A stretch of DNA of 64,000 nt from RGIG3701 sp030530205 (GTDB lineage Bacteria; Planctomycetota; Planctomycetia; Pirellulales; Thermoguttaceae): the NCBI GenBank assembly GCA_030530205.1, contig JAUMVK010000013.1, forward strand, positions 24,090 to 88,089, written 5' to 3'. Every line of letters begins with the position of its first letter. Positions within the stretch are counted from its first letter, which is position 1. The translations under genes were made by a program, and so were the position numbers. The notes beneath the pieces are model-generated. The model was not told where the DNA came from and did not search any database. It saw only the letters and a list, made by a program, of their open reading frames with translations. Positions 1 through 8,911 of the stretch are shown piece after piece.

Positions 1-1032
1 GCTTACCGGTTTCCCCGCCACGTAATCCATCCAGAGAGCGTACAGCTCGCGGCACTCCGCGTTTTCGCTCGTCGGCCAGTAGAAATCGGTCCCGAAATAG
101 ACCGCGCTTACGGCCTTCTGGAAGCCGGTCTGCGTCCCGGTTTCGAGTGACTGGCGGTAGATGTCCCACCAGACCGGTTCGCGTCCCGTGTTGATTTCCA
201 GCTCGATCCCGAAGTGGTGTTTTCGGGCAAAATCCGCCGCCTGAACGAGCCGATTTCGGCGCGTGCCGGAACCGTCGGGGCGCGTGTTGAACGTCCAGTT
301 GCTCTGAAGGATCACGACGTCGAAACCGACGTCGTACGCAGATTCCAGGCCGCTCGCGTTATAGTACGGGATCCAGAACGTGCGGAACCCCTCGTCGTGG
401 ATCACGCGATTGTACTGGATGAACTCTTCGCGATTCCGTTCGCCCATCCCTTCGGTCATCATGTAAAAGCCCTCGAGTTTCAGCTCCGGGAAACGTTTCA
501 TCTCGGTTTTTACGGTATTGATGTACCAGCGCAGAACCGCGTCGCGTCCCGCTTCGGTGGAAAGGTCTTCTGACTTTCCGTCCCCGTTCACGTCCCCAAA
601 ATCGAGGACCTTCTGGTTGAGCCAGGGGATCGCAAACCAGAGCTTGATCGGCGCGTCGGCGTTGAGTTTCCCCACGGCTTTCAGTTCCCGGACCGCTTTC
701 GCAAGCTGAGGAACGTTGATCTCGGCGCTGTGGAAGTACGCGTCCAAAATCGTGTTCCAGTCGGTCAGAAGTGTTTCATCAAGCGCCGTCTGCTTCCCGT
801 TTACCGTGAAGTAAAGGAAGAGGAACGAGTCGAAACCGGCCTGGTCAGTCGGCGCGTCGGCCTCGTATTTCACGAGCAGCCGCTTGAAGTACTCGGCGTT
901 TGTGAGGTTTGCGTTCGAATGGTAAATCAGAGCGCAGTTTCGGAAACCGGCCTCCTCGGGGGTCATGTAATCAGCGAAAACGGCGAGTGAGCCAAAAAAG
1001 GCCAGAAGAAAAACGGGAAGGATTATTTTCAT
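1..1032 (-). CDS. Secreted DUF4855-like protein, 3' end beyond window
   Basis: The frame is open from an ATG at 1032 to the left edge, giving 344 codons, so the C-terminus is missing. The N-terminus (MKIILPVFLLAFFGSLAVFA) is a signal peptide with a likely AXA-type cleavage site, followed by DYMTPEEAGF. The body reads as an extracellular TIM-barrel-like protein: YNRVIHDEGFRTFWIPYYNA, GFDVVILQSNW and a terminal FARKHHFGIELEINTG segment. From memory this pattern matches DUF4855, a family seen in carbohydrate-active loci, but catalytic residues cannot be assigned. The EF-hand-like string DVNGDGKSED may bind calcium. No gene abuts it upstream, and a palindromic element begins about 70 bases before the start. 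Extracellular glycan-related function is inference. Confidence 0.72.
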   Translation of the reverse strand, partial: MKIILPVFLLAFFGSLAVFADYMTPEEAGFRNCALIYHSNANLTNAEYFKRLLVKYEADAPTDQAGFDSFLFLYFTVNGKQTALDETLLTDWNTILDAYFHSAEINVPQLAKAVRELKAVGKLNADAPIKLWFAIPWLNQKVLDFGDVNGDGKSEDLSTEAGRDAVLRWYINTVKTEMKRFPELKLEGFYMMTEGMGERNREEFIQYNRVIHDEGFRTFWIPYYNASGLESAYDVGFDVVILQSNWTFNTRPDGSGTRRNRLVQAADFARKHHFGIELEINTGREPVWWDIYRQSLETGTQTGFQKAVSAVYFGTDFYWPTSENAECRELYALWMDYVAGKPVS

Positions 1033-1104
1033 GATCAGGCGGGTGGGGAAAATCCCCGAAAAAAGGTGAAGGTGAGCCGCTAAAACGTTTCCTTGGGGTA
1101 ATTT

Positions 1105-1272
1105 ACGGGGACGACGCTTCCAGCGTCTTTTAAAGGTCCCTCGCTGAGGCGGCTGGCTCAAAAGCGAGATTGGGGGAGTTTTGTGAATACACCGAGCAAA
1201 TCCCTTCGACGCGTAATTCCGGCCTTCGGCCTCCATTTACCGCCTTCCAAAAAAACGCTGGAAGCGTCGCCC
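1105..1272. repeat. Composite stem-loop element flanked by palindromes (copy 1)
   Basis: The left end (1105-1127) is GGGGACGACGCTTCCAGCGTC and the right end (1254-1272) is the inverted, degenerate AACGCTGGAAGCGTCGCCC. Between them is TTTAAAGGTCCC, a GAGATTGGGGGAGTTTTGTGA segment and a ggCCTTCGGCC hairpin. The same order of parts recurs at 22649-22790 and 61485-61662. It fills the gap between the DUF4855-like gene and the 3' end of the deacetylase gene. No coding capacity is evident. Confidence 0.75.
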
Positions 1273-1277
1273 GGCAT

Positions 1278-2225
1278 TCAGCCTTTCTGGTCCAGAGGAA
1301 CGCTTTCCAGTTCAGCGGAGGTTTTAAAAAGCAAAGTTTGCCGGGCTTCTGGAGCCAACAGAAAATCAAGCTCCTCGCGGCGCCACGGGGACGTGTGAAA
1401 CTTTCGATCCTCTTCCGAGAGAATACACTCCGGGGCCAGTTTGCAGTCCGTGGAGGGGTGAAGGTTGATCTCGAATGGGCGCTTGCCGTCCCAGATGGAT
1501 AAAATTTCTATCCCGGCCTTCGAATCCATGCGGCCCGAATCGAGGACACCGAAATACTGCGGGAAATCGGTCCGTTTCAGCCCGTTTTTGCGCAAAGAAC
1601 GCAGCCCAAGGAAGTACAGGATCCAGCATTTCATCAGCCCCATCGGAAACCATGTACCGACCCGACGCAGAAACCGGCCCGGCGAGCCGTAAATTTCCAT
1701 TGGCAGACGTGAAACCCAGTCGAAACCCGCCTCTTCTTTCCCAAGCCGGTCGATTTGCCAGAAAATTTCGTCCAGACCGGGGATCAGGTGGATGTGCTGG
1801 TGCGAGTCCAGATGATCCACACGAAAACCGTATTCAAGATGGAGAGCCTTGAAAAGGTAAAACTGCGCCAGCCATTCCTCATGGACCTGACGCTGAAAAT
1901 CACGGCGTTTTTCAGCCGATCCCCAATTTAAACCCGAAAAAAGCGATGCGAAACTGTGACGAAACCGGCCTTTTTCGTCCACCAAAAGCGGTATCCTTTC
2001 CGGCGAAAGAACAGACGGACCGCTCGTAAGCGTCAAATGGAGACCGATCCCCAGCCGCGGCGTGCGGGTTCGGGAAGATTCCAACGCTTCCCGAGCGAAC
2101 GGCATCGCGCAGAGCAGACTCGTGGAGGTCAAAATGCCTTTCTCGGCGCCAAGCAGTACCGCCTCGTTGAGGGAAGGGGAGATCCCGAAATCGTCGGCCG
2201 TGATCATCAAAAGTTTTTTGTTCAT
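1278..2225 (-). CDS. YdjC/ChbG/HpnK-family carbohydrate deacetylase
   Basis: This 315-aa protein belongs to the YdjC fold family, metal-dependent hydrolases that remove N-acetyl groups from amino sugars or sugar lipids. The family's metal-binding signatures are visible: TADDFG at residues 9-14, GLHLTL at 61-66 and HLDSHQHIH at 138-146. There is no signal peptide, so it is probably cytosolic. The start codon overlaps the glycosyltransferase stop by one base (TAATG), which indicates translational coupling. Family members are often paired with a GT2 enzyme, so the two probably build and then trim a lipid-linked amino sugar. The exact substrate (chitooligosaccharide, hopanoid head group or cell-surface glycan) cannot be read from the sequence. 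The stop lies just inside a repeat element, so the last residues may derive from it. Confidence 0.88.
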   Translation of the reverse strand: MNKKLLMITADDFGISPSLNEAVLLGAEKGILTSTSLLCAMPFAREALESSRTRTPRLGIGLHLTLTSGPSVLSPERIPLLVDEKGRFRHSFASLFSGLNWGSAEKRRDFQRQVHEEWLAQFYLFKALHLEYGFRVDHLDSHQHIHLIPGLDEIFWQIDRLGKEEAGFDWVSRLPMEIYGSPGRFLRRVGTWFPMGLMKCWILYFLGLRSLRKNGLKRTDFPQYFGVLDSGRMDSKAGIEILSIWDGKRPFEINLHPSTDCKLAPECILSEEDRKFHTSPWRREELDFLLAPEARQTLLFKTSAELESVPLDQKG

Positions 2226-3403
2226 TACGCGGCATCCTGCGAGCGGGAATTTTGAGCCGAATCCGTGGAAACCTTCGGACCGTCTGAAGCATCGGAAGAG
2301 GCAGGTTCCTGTGCCTGGGAATCTTCCGGAGCTTTCGGAGAGGCCGATTTCCAGGAGTGACCAATTTTGGATTGAGGCGCAAAGTTAACACCGTCCAGCC
2401 CATATTGTTCCTGAACAGTAAAGAGCGGCCGTCGTTTCGCTTCGGTGTAAATGCGGCCCACGTACTCGCCGATGATCCCGAGAGAAATAAGAACCGCCCC
2501 GCCAATCACAAGGTTAATCGGCACCAGAATCGACGCGAGATTCCAGCTTCCCCCCATAAACACGCAGCGTGAAACATCAAACACGATCCACGGCAGAAGA
2601 AGGGCGAGGCAAAAAACTCCCAGATATGCCACCCAACGCAGAGGTTTTGTGGAAAAGCTGATGATTCCATCGATTGCGAGATTCAGGAGTTTTTTCGGCG
2701 TAAAGGAAGGTGCCCCGGCGTAACGTGCGTTTATTTCGCATGGAATTGAAATCTGGCGGAAACCCATCCAGCGGATCAGGCCGCGTAAAAACTGCGTCTG
2801 CTCCGACATTTGGGCCAGAACATTCACTACGACGCGGTCCATGAGACGAAACTCAGAGGAATTCGGTTCCAGTTTCACGTCCGAAACGAAATTCATGAAA
2901 CTGTAGAACAGGGAGGAAGTTTTTTTCTTGAGCCAACCTGCGTTTTTGCCGTAACCTTGCCGTACGGTGTTGACGACGTGATACCCCTGCTTCCAAAGCT
3001 CGACCATTTGCGGAATCATCTCAGGCGGCTGCTGGAGGTCCGCGTCCATCACGATGACCGCTTTTCCTTGTGAGGCGCGAAGCCCGGCAGAAATGGCGAT
3101 CTGGTTCCCGAAATTCCTCGCGAAAATCACCGACTTGATCCGCGGGTCACGTTCGTGCATCTGACGCATGATCTCAGCGGAACGGTCTTCACTTCCATCG
3201 TTTACAAAGACGATTTCCCAAGTGATGTTCATGCTTTCCAGAACGGCCGAGACTTTCTCGCAGAAATTTTCAATATTGGCCTCTTCGTTGTAAGCTGGCG
3301 TGACGATTGAAAGAAGCACAGGCACGACATTCCCGCCGGCGTGATTTTCAGCCGTTGGACCTTCTGTGAAGAAAACACTTAAATGACCGTTCAACTCGTC
3401 CAT
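2225..3403 (-). CDS. GT2 glycosyltransferase, DPM1/ArnC/GtrB-like, with two membrane helices
   Basis: This 392-aa inverting GT-A enzyme would transfer a sugar from a nucleotide donor to polyprenyl phosphate or a lipid. The GT2 domain starts near residue 28 (LSIVTPAYNEEANIENF). NDGSEDRS binds the donor, and VMDADLQ near 118-124 carries the metal-binding DXD. Two hydrophobic helices (WVAYLGVFCLALLLPWIV and ILVPINLVIGGAVLISLG) follow, as in GtrB-like enzymes, then a Ser/Pro/Ala/Glu-rich tail of about 50 residues. The upstream ATG at 3442 is rejected because it overlaps the -10 box of the promoter at 3441-3468. The ATG at 3403 has a weak AGG seven bases away. It is the first gene of a two-gene operon with the deacetylase. 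Confidence 0.88.
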   Translation of the reverse strand: MDELNGHLSVFFTEGPTAENHAGGNVVPVLLSIVTPAYNEEANIENFCEKVSAVLESMNITWEIVFVNDGSEDRSAEIMRQMHERDPRIKSVIFARNFGNQIAISAGLRASQGKAVIVMDADLQQPPEMIPQMVELWKQGYHVVNTVRQGYGKNAGWLKKKTSSLFYSFMNFVSDVKLEPNSSEFRLMDRVVVNVLAQMSEQTQFLRGLIRWMGFRQISIPCEINARYAGAPSFTPKKLLNLAIDGIISFSTKPLRWVAYLGVFCLALLLPWIVFDVSRCVFMGGSWNLASILVPINLVIGGAVLISLGIIGEYVGRIYTEAKRRPLFTVQEQYGLDGVNFAPQSKIGHSWKSASPKAPEDSQAQEPASSDASDGPKVSTDSAQNSRSQDAA

Positions 3404-3440
3404 GAAGTACCTATGATGCAAATTATCCTTTCTAATCTGC

Positions 3441-3468
3441 ATTCTATCCGAAACACGTAAGAAGTCAA
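3441..3468 (-). promoter_or_regulatory. Sigma70 promoter of the GT2-deacetylase operon
   Basis: On the minus strand, TTGACT (3463-3468) and TAGAAT (3441-3446) are separated by 16 bases. The predicted start of transcription is near 3433, giving a leader of about 30 bases before the ATG at 3403. The -10 box overlaps the ATG at 3442, which excludes that codon as the start. Confidence 0.7.
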
Positions 3469-3590
3469 GGCTCTTGAAGGAAATTTTAAGAATATTTCGC
3501 CAAAAAGTGCGAAGATTGTCAGAAATTCAGGAGGGACAGAGATTTTCGGTAATTGAACAGGAATCAGACTCAAAGCAATTTAAAACAGGA

Positions 3591-3626
3591 ATTGAGTGGA
3601 AATCGTTGTTTTGAGTTCCACTCAAT
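3591..3626. repeat. 11-bp perfect inverted repeat
   Basis: ATTGAGTGGAA (3591-3601) and TTCCACTCAAT (3616-3626) pair perfectly around a 14-base loop. It lies about 125 bases upstream of the GT2 promoter. It could be a protein-binding site or a stem-loop, since no T-run follows it closely on the minus strand. Confidence 0.55.
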
Positions 3627-3678
3627 CCCAGGGTAAAATCTTTTTCCGTGAAGTTTTAGCACATACGTGTCAACTTAC

Positions 3679-3758
3679 GGGGACGACGCTTCCAGCGTCG
3701 TCTTTTAATTAAGAATTTAGAATTATGAATTAGAGACGACGCTTCCAGCGTCGTCCCC
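3679..3758. repeat. Two copies of the ACGACGCTTCCAGCGTCGT palindrome
   Basis: The first copy (3679-3702) is preceded by GGGG and the second (3735-3758) is followed by CCCC, so the pair is head to head around an AT-rich 32-base linker. The copies sit in the gap between the secreted 3782-4366 gene (downstream of its stop) and the GT2 promoter, where a transcription-terminating or boundary role is plausible. No gene is seen in 3469-3781. Confidence 0.8.
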
Positions 3759-3781
3759 GCTAAAGTTTTCCTCTGACACGA

Positions 3782-4366
3782 CTACATAAGATCTTCCAGA
3801 AGCGGATCACTTTTTGGCGTGACAGGAAGTGTTGTCTCAACTTCCATCGGAGATGGAACCACATTACTGGAGGGTTCCGGCTCGATCTCGGAAACGGGAT
3901 CCGCATCCATAATGCTTTCGGCGGGCGTAACAACGGAAGGCATAATGATCTGCGAACCTACTTGCCTCGAGCGGTCCGGGTAGGGCCGCGGCTCGGTAAT
4001 TTCGGCATTCCACGGGTACTCGGAATAGTGGCGGTAATTGTACGGACGGTCGTAGTAGTAACCGTGGAAAGCCGGGTAACGATGAATCGTCCGGGCGTTT
4101 CCGGGGTAACAGCCATAGTTGGGGTCATAAGCTGTCTGCGGCATCGGACCGAAAGAATCAATGATAAAACCTTTGGTCTGCCAGCCGCCTTCAGGATCCG
4201 CAATTCGATGCAGGCCAACATGTCCTTTGGGAGCTCCAACATACTGCCCGCAGTCCTGGGACTTGGTCGTCGTATAGGGCATTTCCGACATACTCTGTGA
4301 AATAAACAGGAATAACCCGGCAATTCCAAGAGCGGTGAATAAAAAAAGTTTGATTTGTTTACGCAT
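3782..4366 (-). CDS. Secreted tyrosine/proline-rich hypothetical protein
   Basis: This 194-aa protein is unrecognised. It begins with a hydrophobic signal segment (MRKQIKLFLFTALGIAGLFL). The mature part is rich in Tyr, Pro and Arg between about residues 85 and 130 (YDPNYGCYPGN, YYYDRPYNYRHYSEYPW) and ends in an acidic Pro/Glu/Val tail. An ATG 60 bases further upstream extends the frame, but the ATG at 4366 has a strong GGAGG six bases away and places the signal peptide at the N-terminus, so it is preferred. Two cysteines are visible (CGQY and CYPG). It is transcribed divergently from the large secreted protein gene at 4583. A periplasmic or surface role is likely and nothing more can be said. 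Confidence 0.7.
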   Translation of the reverse strand: MRKQIKLFLFTALGIAGLFLFISQSMSEMPYTTTKSQDCGQYVGAPKGHVGLHRIADPEGGWQTKGFIIDSFGPMPQTAYDPNYGCYPGNARTIHRYPAFHGYYYDRPYNYRHYSEYPWNAEITEPRPYPDRSRQVGSQIIMPSVVTPAESIMDADPVSEIEPEPSSNVVPSPMEVETTLPVTPKSDPLLEDLM

Positions 4367-4519
4367 TCCAACCTCCAGTTGAGTTTGAAAAATCCATTTT
4401 GTTTTACGTATCGGTTTTTTCGTCAAAAATCATCACTTTATTTGGGAAATTTCTTATTTTAAAAATAATCCTCATTTTCAAAAAAAGAAGATTCTCAGGT
4501 AAAATCTTTAATTTTGCTA

Positions 4520-4548
4520 TAGCCAGAAATCTCTAAAGTGTTTATAAT
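4520..4548 (+). promoter_or_regulatory. Probable sigma70 promoter of the 1,418-aa secreted protein
   Basis: TAGCCA (4520-4525, four of six consensus bases) and a perfect TATAAT (4543-4548) are 17 bases apart. Predicted transcription starts near 4555, downstream of an in-frame GTG at 4538, so translation must start at the ATG at 4583. The region between the two divergent genes (4367-4582) is otherwise AT-rich without clear structure. Confidence 0.6.
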
Positions 4549-4582
4549 AATTTGGTTTAAACTTTGTCTTTGGTACATATTT

Positions 4583-7500
4583 ATGAAGCAGGTGTTTTTC
4601 ATTTTGTTTTTTTGCTCGTTTACTGCCGTGATTTTCGCGGAAAGTACGGGGACGATGCGCCTGCGTTTACGTTGGGGTGGTGAAGAAACCCAGGCCTATG
4701 GCGAAGTTAGCTGCGATTCCGGCCCATTGACGAATTTAACCCCCATATCCATGGACGCAGAATGTCCGGGTGGGGCCTGGCTGGTTAATGGCAAAGCAGT
4801 AATTTCACAGGGACTTCCCAAAAAATACAACGGATTTGATGTCACGGTTCCGTGGAAGCCGGAAGGTTTGCTTGTGGTTCAGTTGGGAATCCACCCGAAT
4901 GGGGAAGGTGCTTCCCGCGTGGAAATTCCTCTCAAAGAATTGGTCGATGGAAATAAAACCTTTCCGGTTTCACAGGAAAAAAAGGCTTTTCAATGTTCGG
5001 TGAACCGGGTCCCTGGTGATTCTCTGCGTGTTGAACTTGGGAAAGATAATTTGGTCTTCTCTCCGCATGATGTCTTTCAATGTACGGTTACCCCGAATCT
5101 TTTACAAATCCCGACCGAAGTGCGCGATTCCGGGAATGATGAAAATCCGTCACAGAATCAACTGGGGGAATTGGAATACATTGTTTTTCGCGGACGTGAA
5201 ACGTTCGAGCTGACACGCGGCACCATTTCAAATGTGGACCTGAATGGCCTTTCAGCCGCCCAGCTACAATTTCCTGTACCGGATCAGGAGGGTGTGTACG
5301 ACGTTACACTTACCTTGAAGCGAAGCCGCACGGAAAATGGACGTTCAGACGCTCATCGGCTCGATTCTCTGAAAATCCCGTTTCGGGGCAGGGCGAATAA
5401 TTTACTGCTCGCGGAAAGGAAGATCCAGTTCATCGTTTTGGCGGATTCCGCTGTAGATGTTGGGAATCCCGATGTTTCTTCCGGGACCGTGGGGAACACA
5501 GGTTCTGAAAAGATCACACTGAAACTGGAGATCGATTCTGCCCGGGCTCGGTGGTGGGAAGGTTTCGACCGTTCGGTTCTTCGCCAGTTTAATAGCTGGT
5601 TTCCCGATGCACAATCACTTCAGAATCCACATCGTCAGACCAGGACAGTTGGAAATATGAATTTCCTGGAGATCCCGCAGTCGCAAGCTCCCGAGACGGC
5701 ACCGAACTGGGAGGCATTTCCACTCGTCGTTGAAAATCCGGGCTCGCCGTACATTTTGGAAATTGAGTATTTGGCCAACATGGAGCAAAAGTTCAGCGTG
5801 AGCATTTTCGAGCCGAATTCAGCTGGTGCCATCGCGCCACCGGGAATTGATTCAGGAGTGAATGTTCCTGCTCCCCTTGGAACCTCAGATAATTCCTTTT
5901 TTCGTCTGGACCGGCATCACATACTGTTTTGGCCGAAGAGTAAATCGCCGCTTGTCCTGCTTGTAAATCGTCACGAGAAAAAGCCGGTTTGTATCGGGAA
6001 AATACGTCTTTACGATGCCGGGGCGCATCTGATGCCTGTGAAGGCGGGGAATTTGACTCCCAACGGGAAGTCGATTGGAAACGTAAAACTTCGTCGGGTC
6101 GCGCTTCTGCTCGACAAACCGATGTTTTCGCAGGCTTTCTCTGCCGCTGAAATGAACAATGCTCAGACGGGTTTGTGTATTTCGGACTGGCTGACGTTTT
6201 ACGAAGGCGGAAAACGGATGATCGAGTACATGGAACACGTGGGTTACAACGCGCTTGTACTTTCGATTTATACCGATGGAAGTACGATTTACCCAAGCCG
6301 AATTTTGACACCTACGCCGCGTTTCGACAATGGATTGTACTTTCCTATGGGTCAGGACCCGGTGAGGAAGGACATCGTGGAGATGCTTTTGCGGCAGTTC
6401 GACCAGAAGAACCTGACATTGATTCCCGCAATGGATTTTTCGTCCCCAATTCCCAGTCTGGAAATTCAGGCGCGTTTTGCGGGCCCAGGAACGGGCAGCT
6501 CGGGCGCTGATTCCATCCCCAAACGATGGCTAAATAGCGCGGGAAAAGAGCTTTGTGAAGAAAAAGCCTCGTTGAAAAACGGTGCGCAGTACTACAACAT
6601 TTTAAACCCTGTTGTACAGGAAACGATTCTGAAAAGCATCGCGGAAGTCGTTCGCCGTTACGGTCATCACCCATCGTTTGGCGGGATTTCGCTCCAGCTT
6701 CACGCGAATAGTGTTTTGGTTCTGCCCAACTCTCAATGGGGAATGGATCCGCAGAGCATTGCGCTTTTCGCGCAGGAAACAGGTCGAGTACTCCCTCAGG
6801 ATTTTGCGGGCCAAATCCAGTATTTAAGTTCAGGTCCCGGCGCTCGTGAGTGGCTTGTCTGGCGCGTGGGTCGAATGACGCATTTTTATCGCCGTGCCGC
6901 CGCTCTTTTAAGCAATATTCAAGACGCAAAACTTTACCTCAACGGAACAGACCTTTTTTCTGTTGAGGCGTATCCTGAGTTTCTTCCGCGTTTGGATGGG
7001 ATTTGCTCGGCTCAGGATGCGCTGCTATGTTTTGGTCTGGATGCGCGAGAACTCAAAACGATCCCCAATCTGATTCTTTCCAGACCTCAAAAAATTATAA
7101 CGAATCGAACCCTCGCAGAACAGGCGGGTGACCTGCAGTGGGCGCAGACTCCTGGGACGTTCCGGCTGTTTCAGGATCAGAATTCACCTTCGGCGGTTTT
7201 TTATCACGCGCCGGAAATTTTACGTTTGGAGTCGTTTGATAAAGCAAGCCCTTTTACACCGACTTTCACCTGGATGGCGAGTACTTATGCGCAAACGACC
7301 GCAGAAGCCCGCCACCCCTACGCGGAAACCCTCGCGATGCTCGATGCGTTTACGATTATTGAGGGAGGATGGAACCCTGTTTTCGGAAAAGAAGAAGCGC
7401 TTCGCGGAACGATCCGGATGTTGAATCAGCTCCCGGCTGTTCATTTCAGCTCCGCGATGACCAGCGGGATGAGTGTCGTGAAATCGCAGCCGGTCATTTT

Positions 7501-8839
7501 CCGTTTTTGCTCACTTCAGGGTATGAATTATGCTTACGCCGTCAACGTGACGCCGTTCCCTGTGAAAGCGCGGGTTTATCTCCAGCCATCCCTGAACCAA
7601 CAGGCTGGTGCGGGAAATCAGCTTGCAAATACACTTCCCAACCAGGTCGAACGTCTGGAAAACGGAACCTATACGCCGCTGGAAAAAGATGATCGTGGCG
7701 TTTTTTGGAGGGTTCAGCTCGTGCCGTACCAAATCGAGGCGGTACGGTTTGCCGGCTCGCCCTTCATGATGCTCGACCCGGAGACAGAGGTCTCACCAGA
7801 AGCCCAGGTCGTTTTTCAGAAAGAGTATTTGCGTCTTCAATACTTCATTGAATGCCTGAAAAAACCAACTTTTTATCTTGGGATGAAGAATCCGGGATTC
7901 GAAACGCAGGTGTTGAAAGATGAGCCAATCCCATTTTGGTCGGTTACTTTTCCTGCTTTCCCCGCGCAGTATGTGCCAGTCTCCTCTCAAAATGAAAGGT
8001 CCAGTGGGCAGTTCATTTCTTATTCGGACGGAGAATCCGGTGGGGGGCTTGCCTCTGGCGCGAAGCTGGAGGCTTCGGAAAATTCGCAATTTGGGGAAAA
8101 TTCCCTCCATTTGTACAGTTCCGGAAAACCAGTCCGGATTATGAGCCACTCGTTTGCAGTGAATCCAACCGGCCGTCTGACGATCCTTCTGTGGCTGAAA
8201 TCTCAGGGAAATGGGACCTCCCCCCCTCTGCGTTTGATCCTTGAAGGAAAAACGAAAAACGGAACTTTTTCCCGAACTGCCAATTTGTCGGGCAGCGGGG
8301 CTTTACCTGGCCGTGAGTGGGAACAAATTACCGTTCAGATGAACGATTTGCCGCTGGAGAAAGAGACGCAGTTGAGCCTTGGGTTTGAACTTTACGGCCC
8401 GGGAAGTGTTTGGCTCGATAATATTCAGCTCATGGCCGTGCATTTTTCGACTGAGGAAATTCATCAGCTTCAGGCTATTTTTTCGAGGGTTGAGGATCGT
8501 ATTGCCAGGAACGAAATAGCGCCTTGTGTCAGTGCGCTGGAGTGTTACTGGATGCGTTTCCTTAGGGAAAACATCGGTGCGAACACTCCGCCTCAAACGA
8601 ATCCGCTCGCGGTGAAAAATCCGGAGAAGAATCTGCCGGTCGTGGAAACCGTACCGGAGAAATCAGGTATTCAGCTTCCTCACATCGGTCAGCGTCCCAA
8701 TCTGCCGCCTCTTCCGAAACTTCCTTCGCCTCCGAAACTTCCGAGTTTCCAGAAGAATTCAGCCCATTCGGAAGATGAAGATGAACCGGAGAAAAAGGAA
8801 TCCTACATGAAAAAGATGAAAAATCTGCTTCCATGGTAA
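4583..8839 (+). CDS. Very large secreted protein with a TIM-barrel-like central region
   Basis: This 1,418-aa protein is unrecognised as a named family. It starts with a signal peptide (MKQVFFILFFCSFTAVIFAE). Residues about 25-480 look like beta-sandwich repeats. The central part (about 520-880) resembles a glycosidase-type (beta/alpha)8 barrel: WLTFYEGGKRMIEYMEHVGY, NALVLSIYTDGSTIYPSRI, LTLIPAMDF, YGHHPSFGGISLQ and WLVWRVGRMTHFY. This arrangement recalls the GHL10 / family-10-like lipoprotein barrels. Later there is a ricin- or CBM-like sandwich (NPGFETQVL... SLGFELYGPGSVWLDNI), as in CBM_4_9 modules. The C-terminus is Pro-rich (PPLPKLPSPPKLPSF) and ends lysine-rich. Extracellular polysaccharide binding or hydrolysis is inference and no catalytic acid pair was assigned. 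A lipoprotein gene follows after 72 bases and may be cotranscribed. Confidence 0.72.
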   Translation: MKQVFFILFFCSFTAVIFAESTGTMRLRLRWGGEETQAYGEVSCDSGPLTNLTPISMDAECPGGAWLVNGKAVISQGLPKKYNGFDVTVPWKPEGLLVVQLGIHPNGEGASRVEIPLKELVDGNKTFPVSQEKKAFQCSVNRVPGDSLRVELGKDNLVFSPHDVFQCTVTPNLLQIPTEVRDSGNDENPSQNQLGELEYIVFRGRETFELTRGTISNVDLNGLSAAQLQFPVPDQEGVYDVTLTLKRSRTENGRSDAHRLDSLKIPFRGRANNLLLAERKIQFIVLADSAVDVGNPDVSSGTVGNTGSEKITLKLEIDSARARWWEGFDRSVLRQFNSWFPDAQSLQNPHRQTRTVGNMNFLEIPQSQAPETAPNWEAFPLVVENPGSPYILEIEYLANMEQKFSVSIFEPNSAGAIAPPGIDSGVNVPAPLGTSDNSFFRLDRHHILFWPKSKSPLVLLVNRHEKKPVCIGKIRLYDAGAHLMPVKAGNLTPNGKSIGNVKLRRVALLLDKPMFSQAFSAAEMNNAQTGLCISDWLTFYEGGKRMIEYMEHVGYNALVLSIYTDGSTIYPSRILTPTPRFDNGLYFPMGQDPVRKDIVEMLLRQFDQKNLTLIPAMDFSSPIPSLEIQARFAGPGTGSSGADSIPKRWLNSAGKELCEEKASLKNGAQYYNILNPVVQETILKSIAEVVRRYGHHPSFGGISLQLHANSVLVLPNSQWGMDPQSIALFAQETGRVLPQDFAGQIQYLSSGPGAREWLVWRVGRMTHFYRRAAALLSNIQDAKLYLNGTDLFSVEAYPEFLPRLDGICSAQDALLCFGLDARELKTIPNLILSRPQKIITNRTLAEQAGDLQWAQTPGTFRLFQDQNSPSAVFYHAPEILRLESFDKASPFTPTFTWMASTYAQTTAEARHPYAETLAMLDAFTIIEGGWNPVFGKEEALRGTIRMLNQLPAVHFSSAMTSGMSVVKSQPVIFRFCSLQGMNYAYAVNVTPFPVKARVYLQPSLNQQAGAGNQLANTLPNQVERLENGTYTPLEKDDRGVFWRVQLVPYQIEAVRFAGSPFMMLDPETEVSPEAQVVFQKEYLRLQYFIECLKKPTFYLGMKNPGFETQVLKDEPIPFWSVTFPAFPAQYVPVSSQNERSSGQFISYSDGESGGGLASGAKLEASENSQFGENSLHLYSSGKPVRIMSHSFAVNPTGRLTILLWLKSQGNGTSPPLRLILEGKTKNGTFSRTANLSGSGALPGREWEQITVQMNDLPLEKETQLSLGFELYGPGSVWLDNIQLMAVHFSTEEIHQLQAIFSRVEDRIARNEIAPCVSALECYWMRFLRENIGANTPPQTNPLAVKNPEKNLPVVETVPEKSGIQLPHIGQRPNLPPLPKLPSPPKLPSFQKNSAHSEDEDEPEKKESYMKKMKNLLPW

Positions 8840-8911
8840 TGGCCCTGGGAGTGGTGATTTTACATCTCGATCAAATTGCCCATCAATTCAGAAATCTTCC
8901 GAAAATCCAAA

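Noticed and set aside
3404..3442. ATG at 3442 as start of the glycosyltransferase
   Set aside because: The codon overlaps the -10 box TAGAAT of a good promoter, so it cannot be in the transcript.
4538..4582. GTG at 4538 as start of the large secreted protein
   Set aside because: It lies upstream of the predicted transcription start after TATAAT at 4543-4548, and the signal peptide starts at the ATG at 4583.
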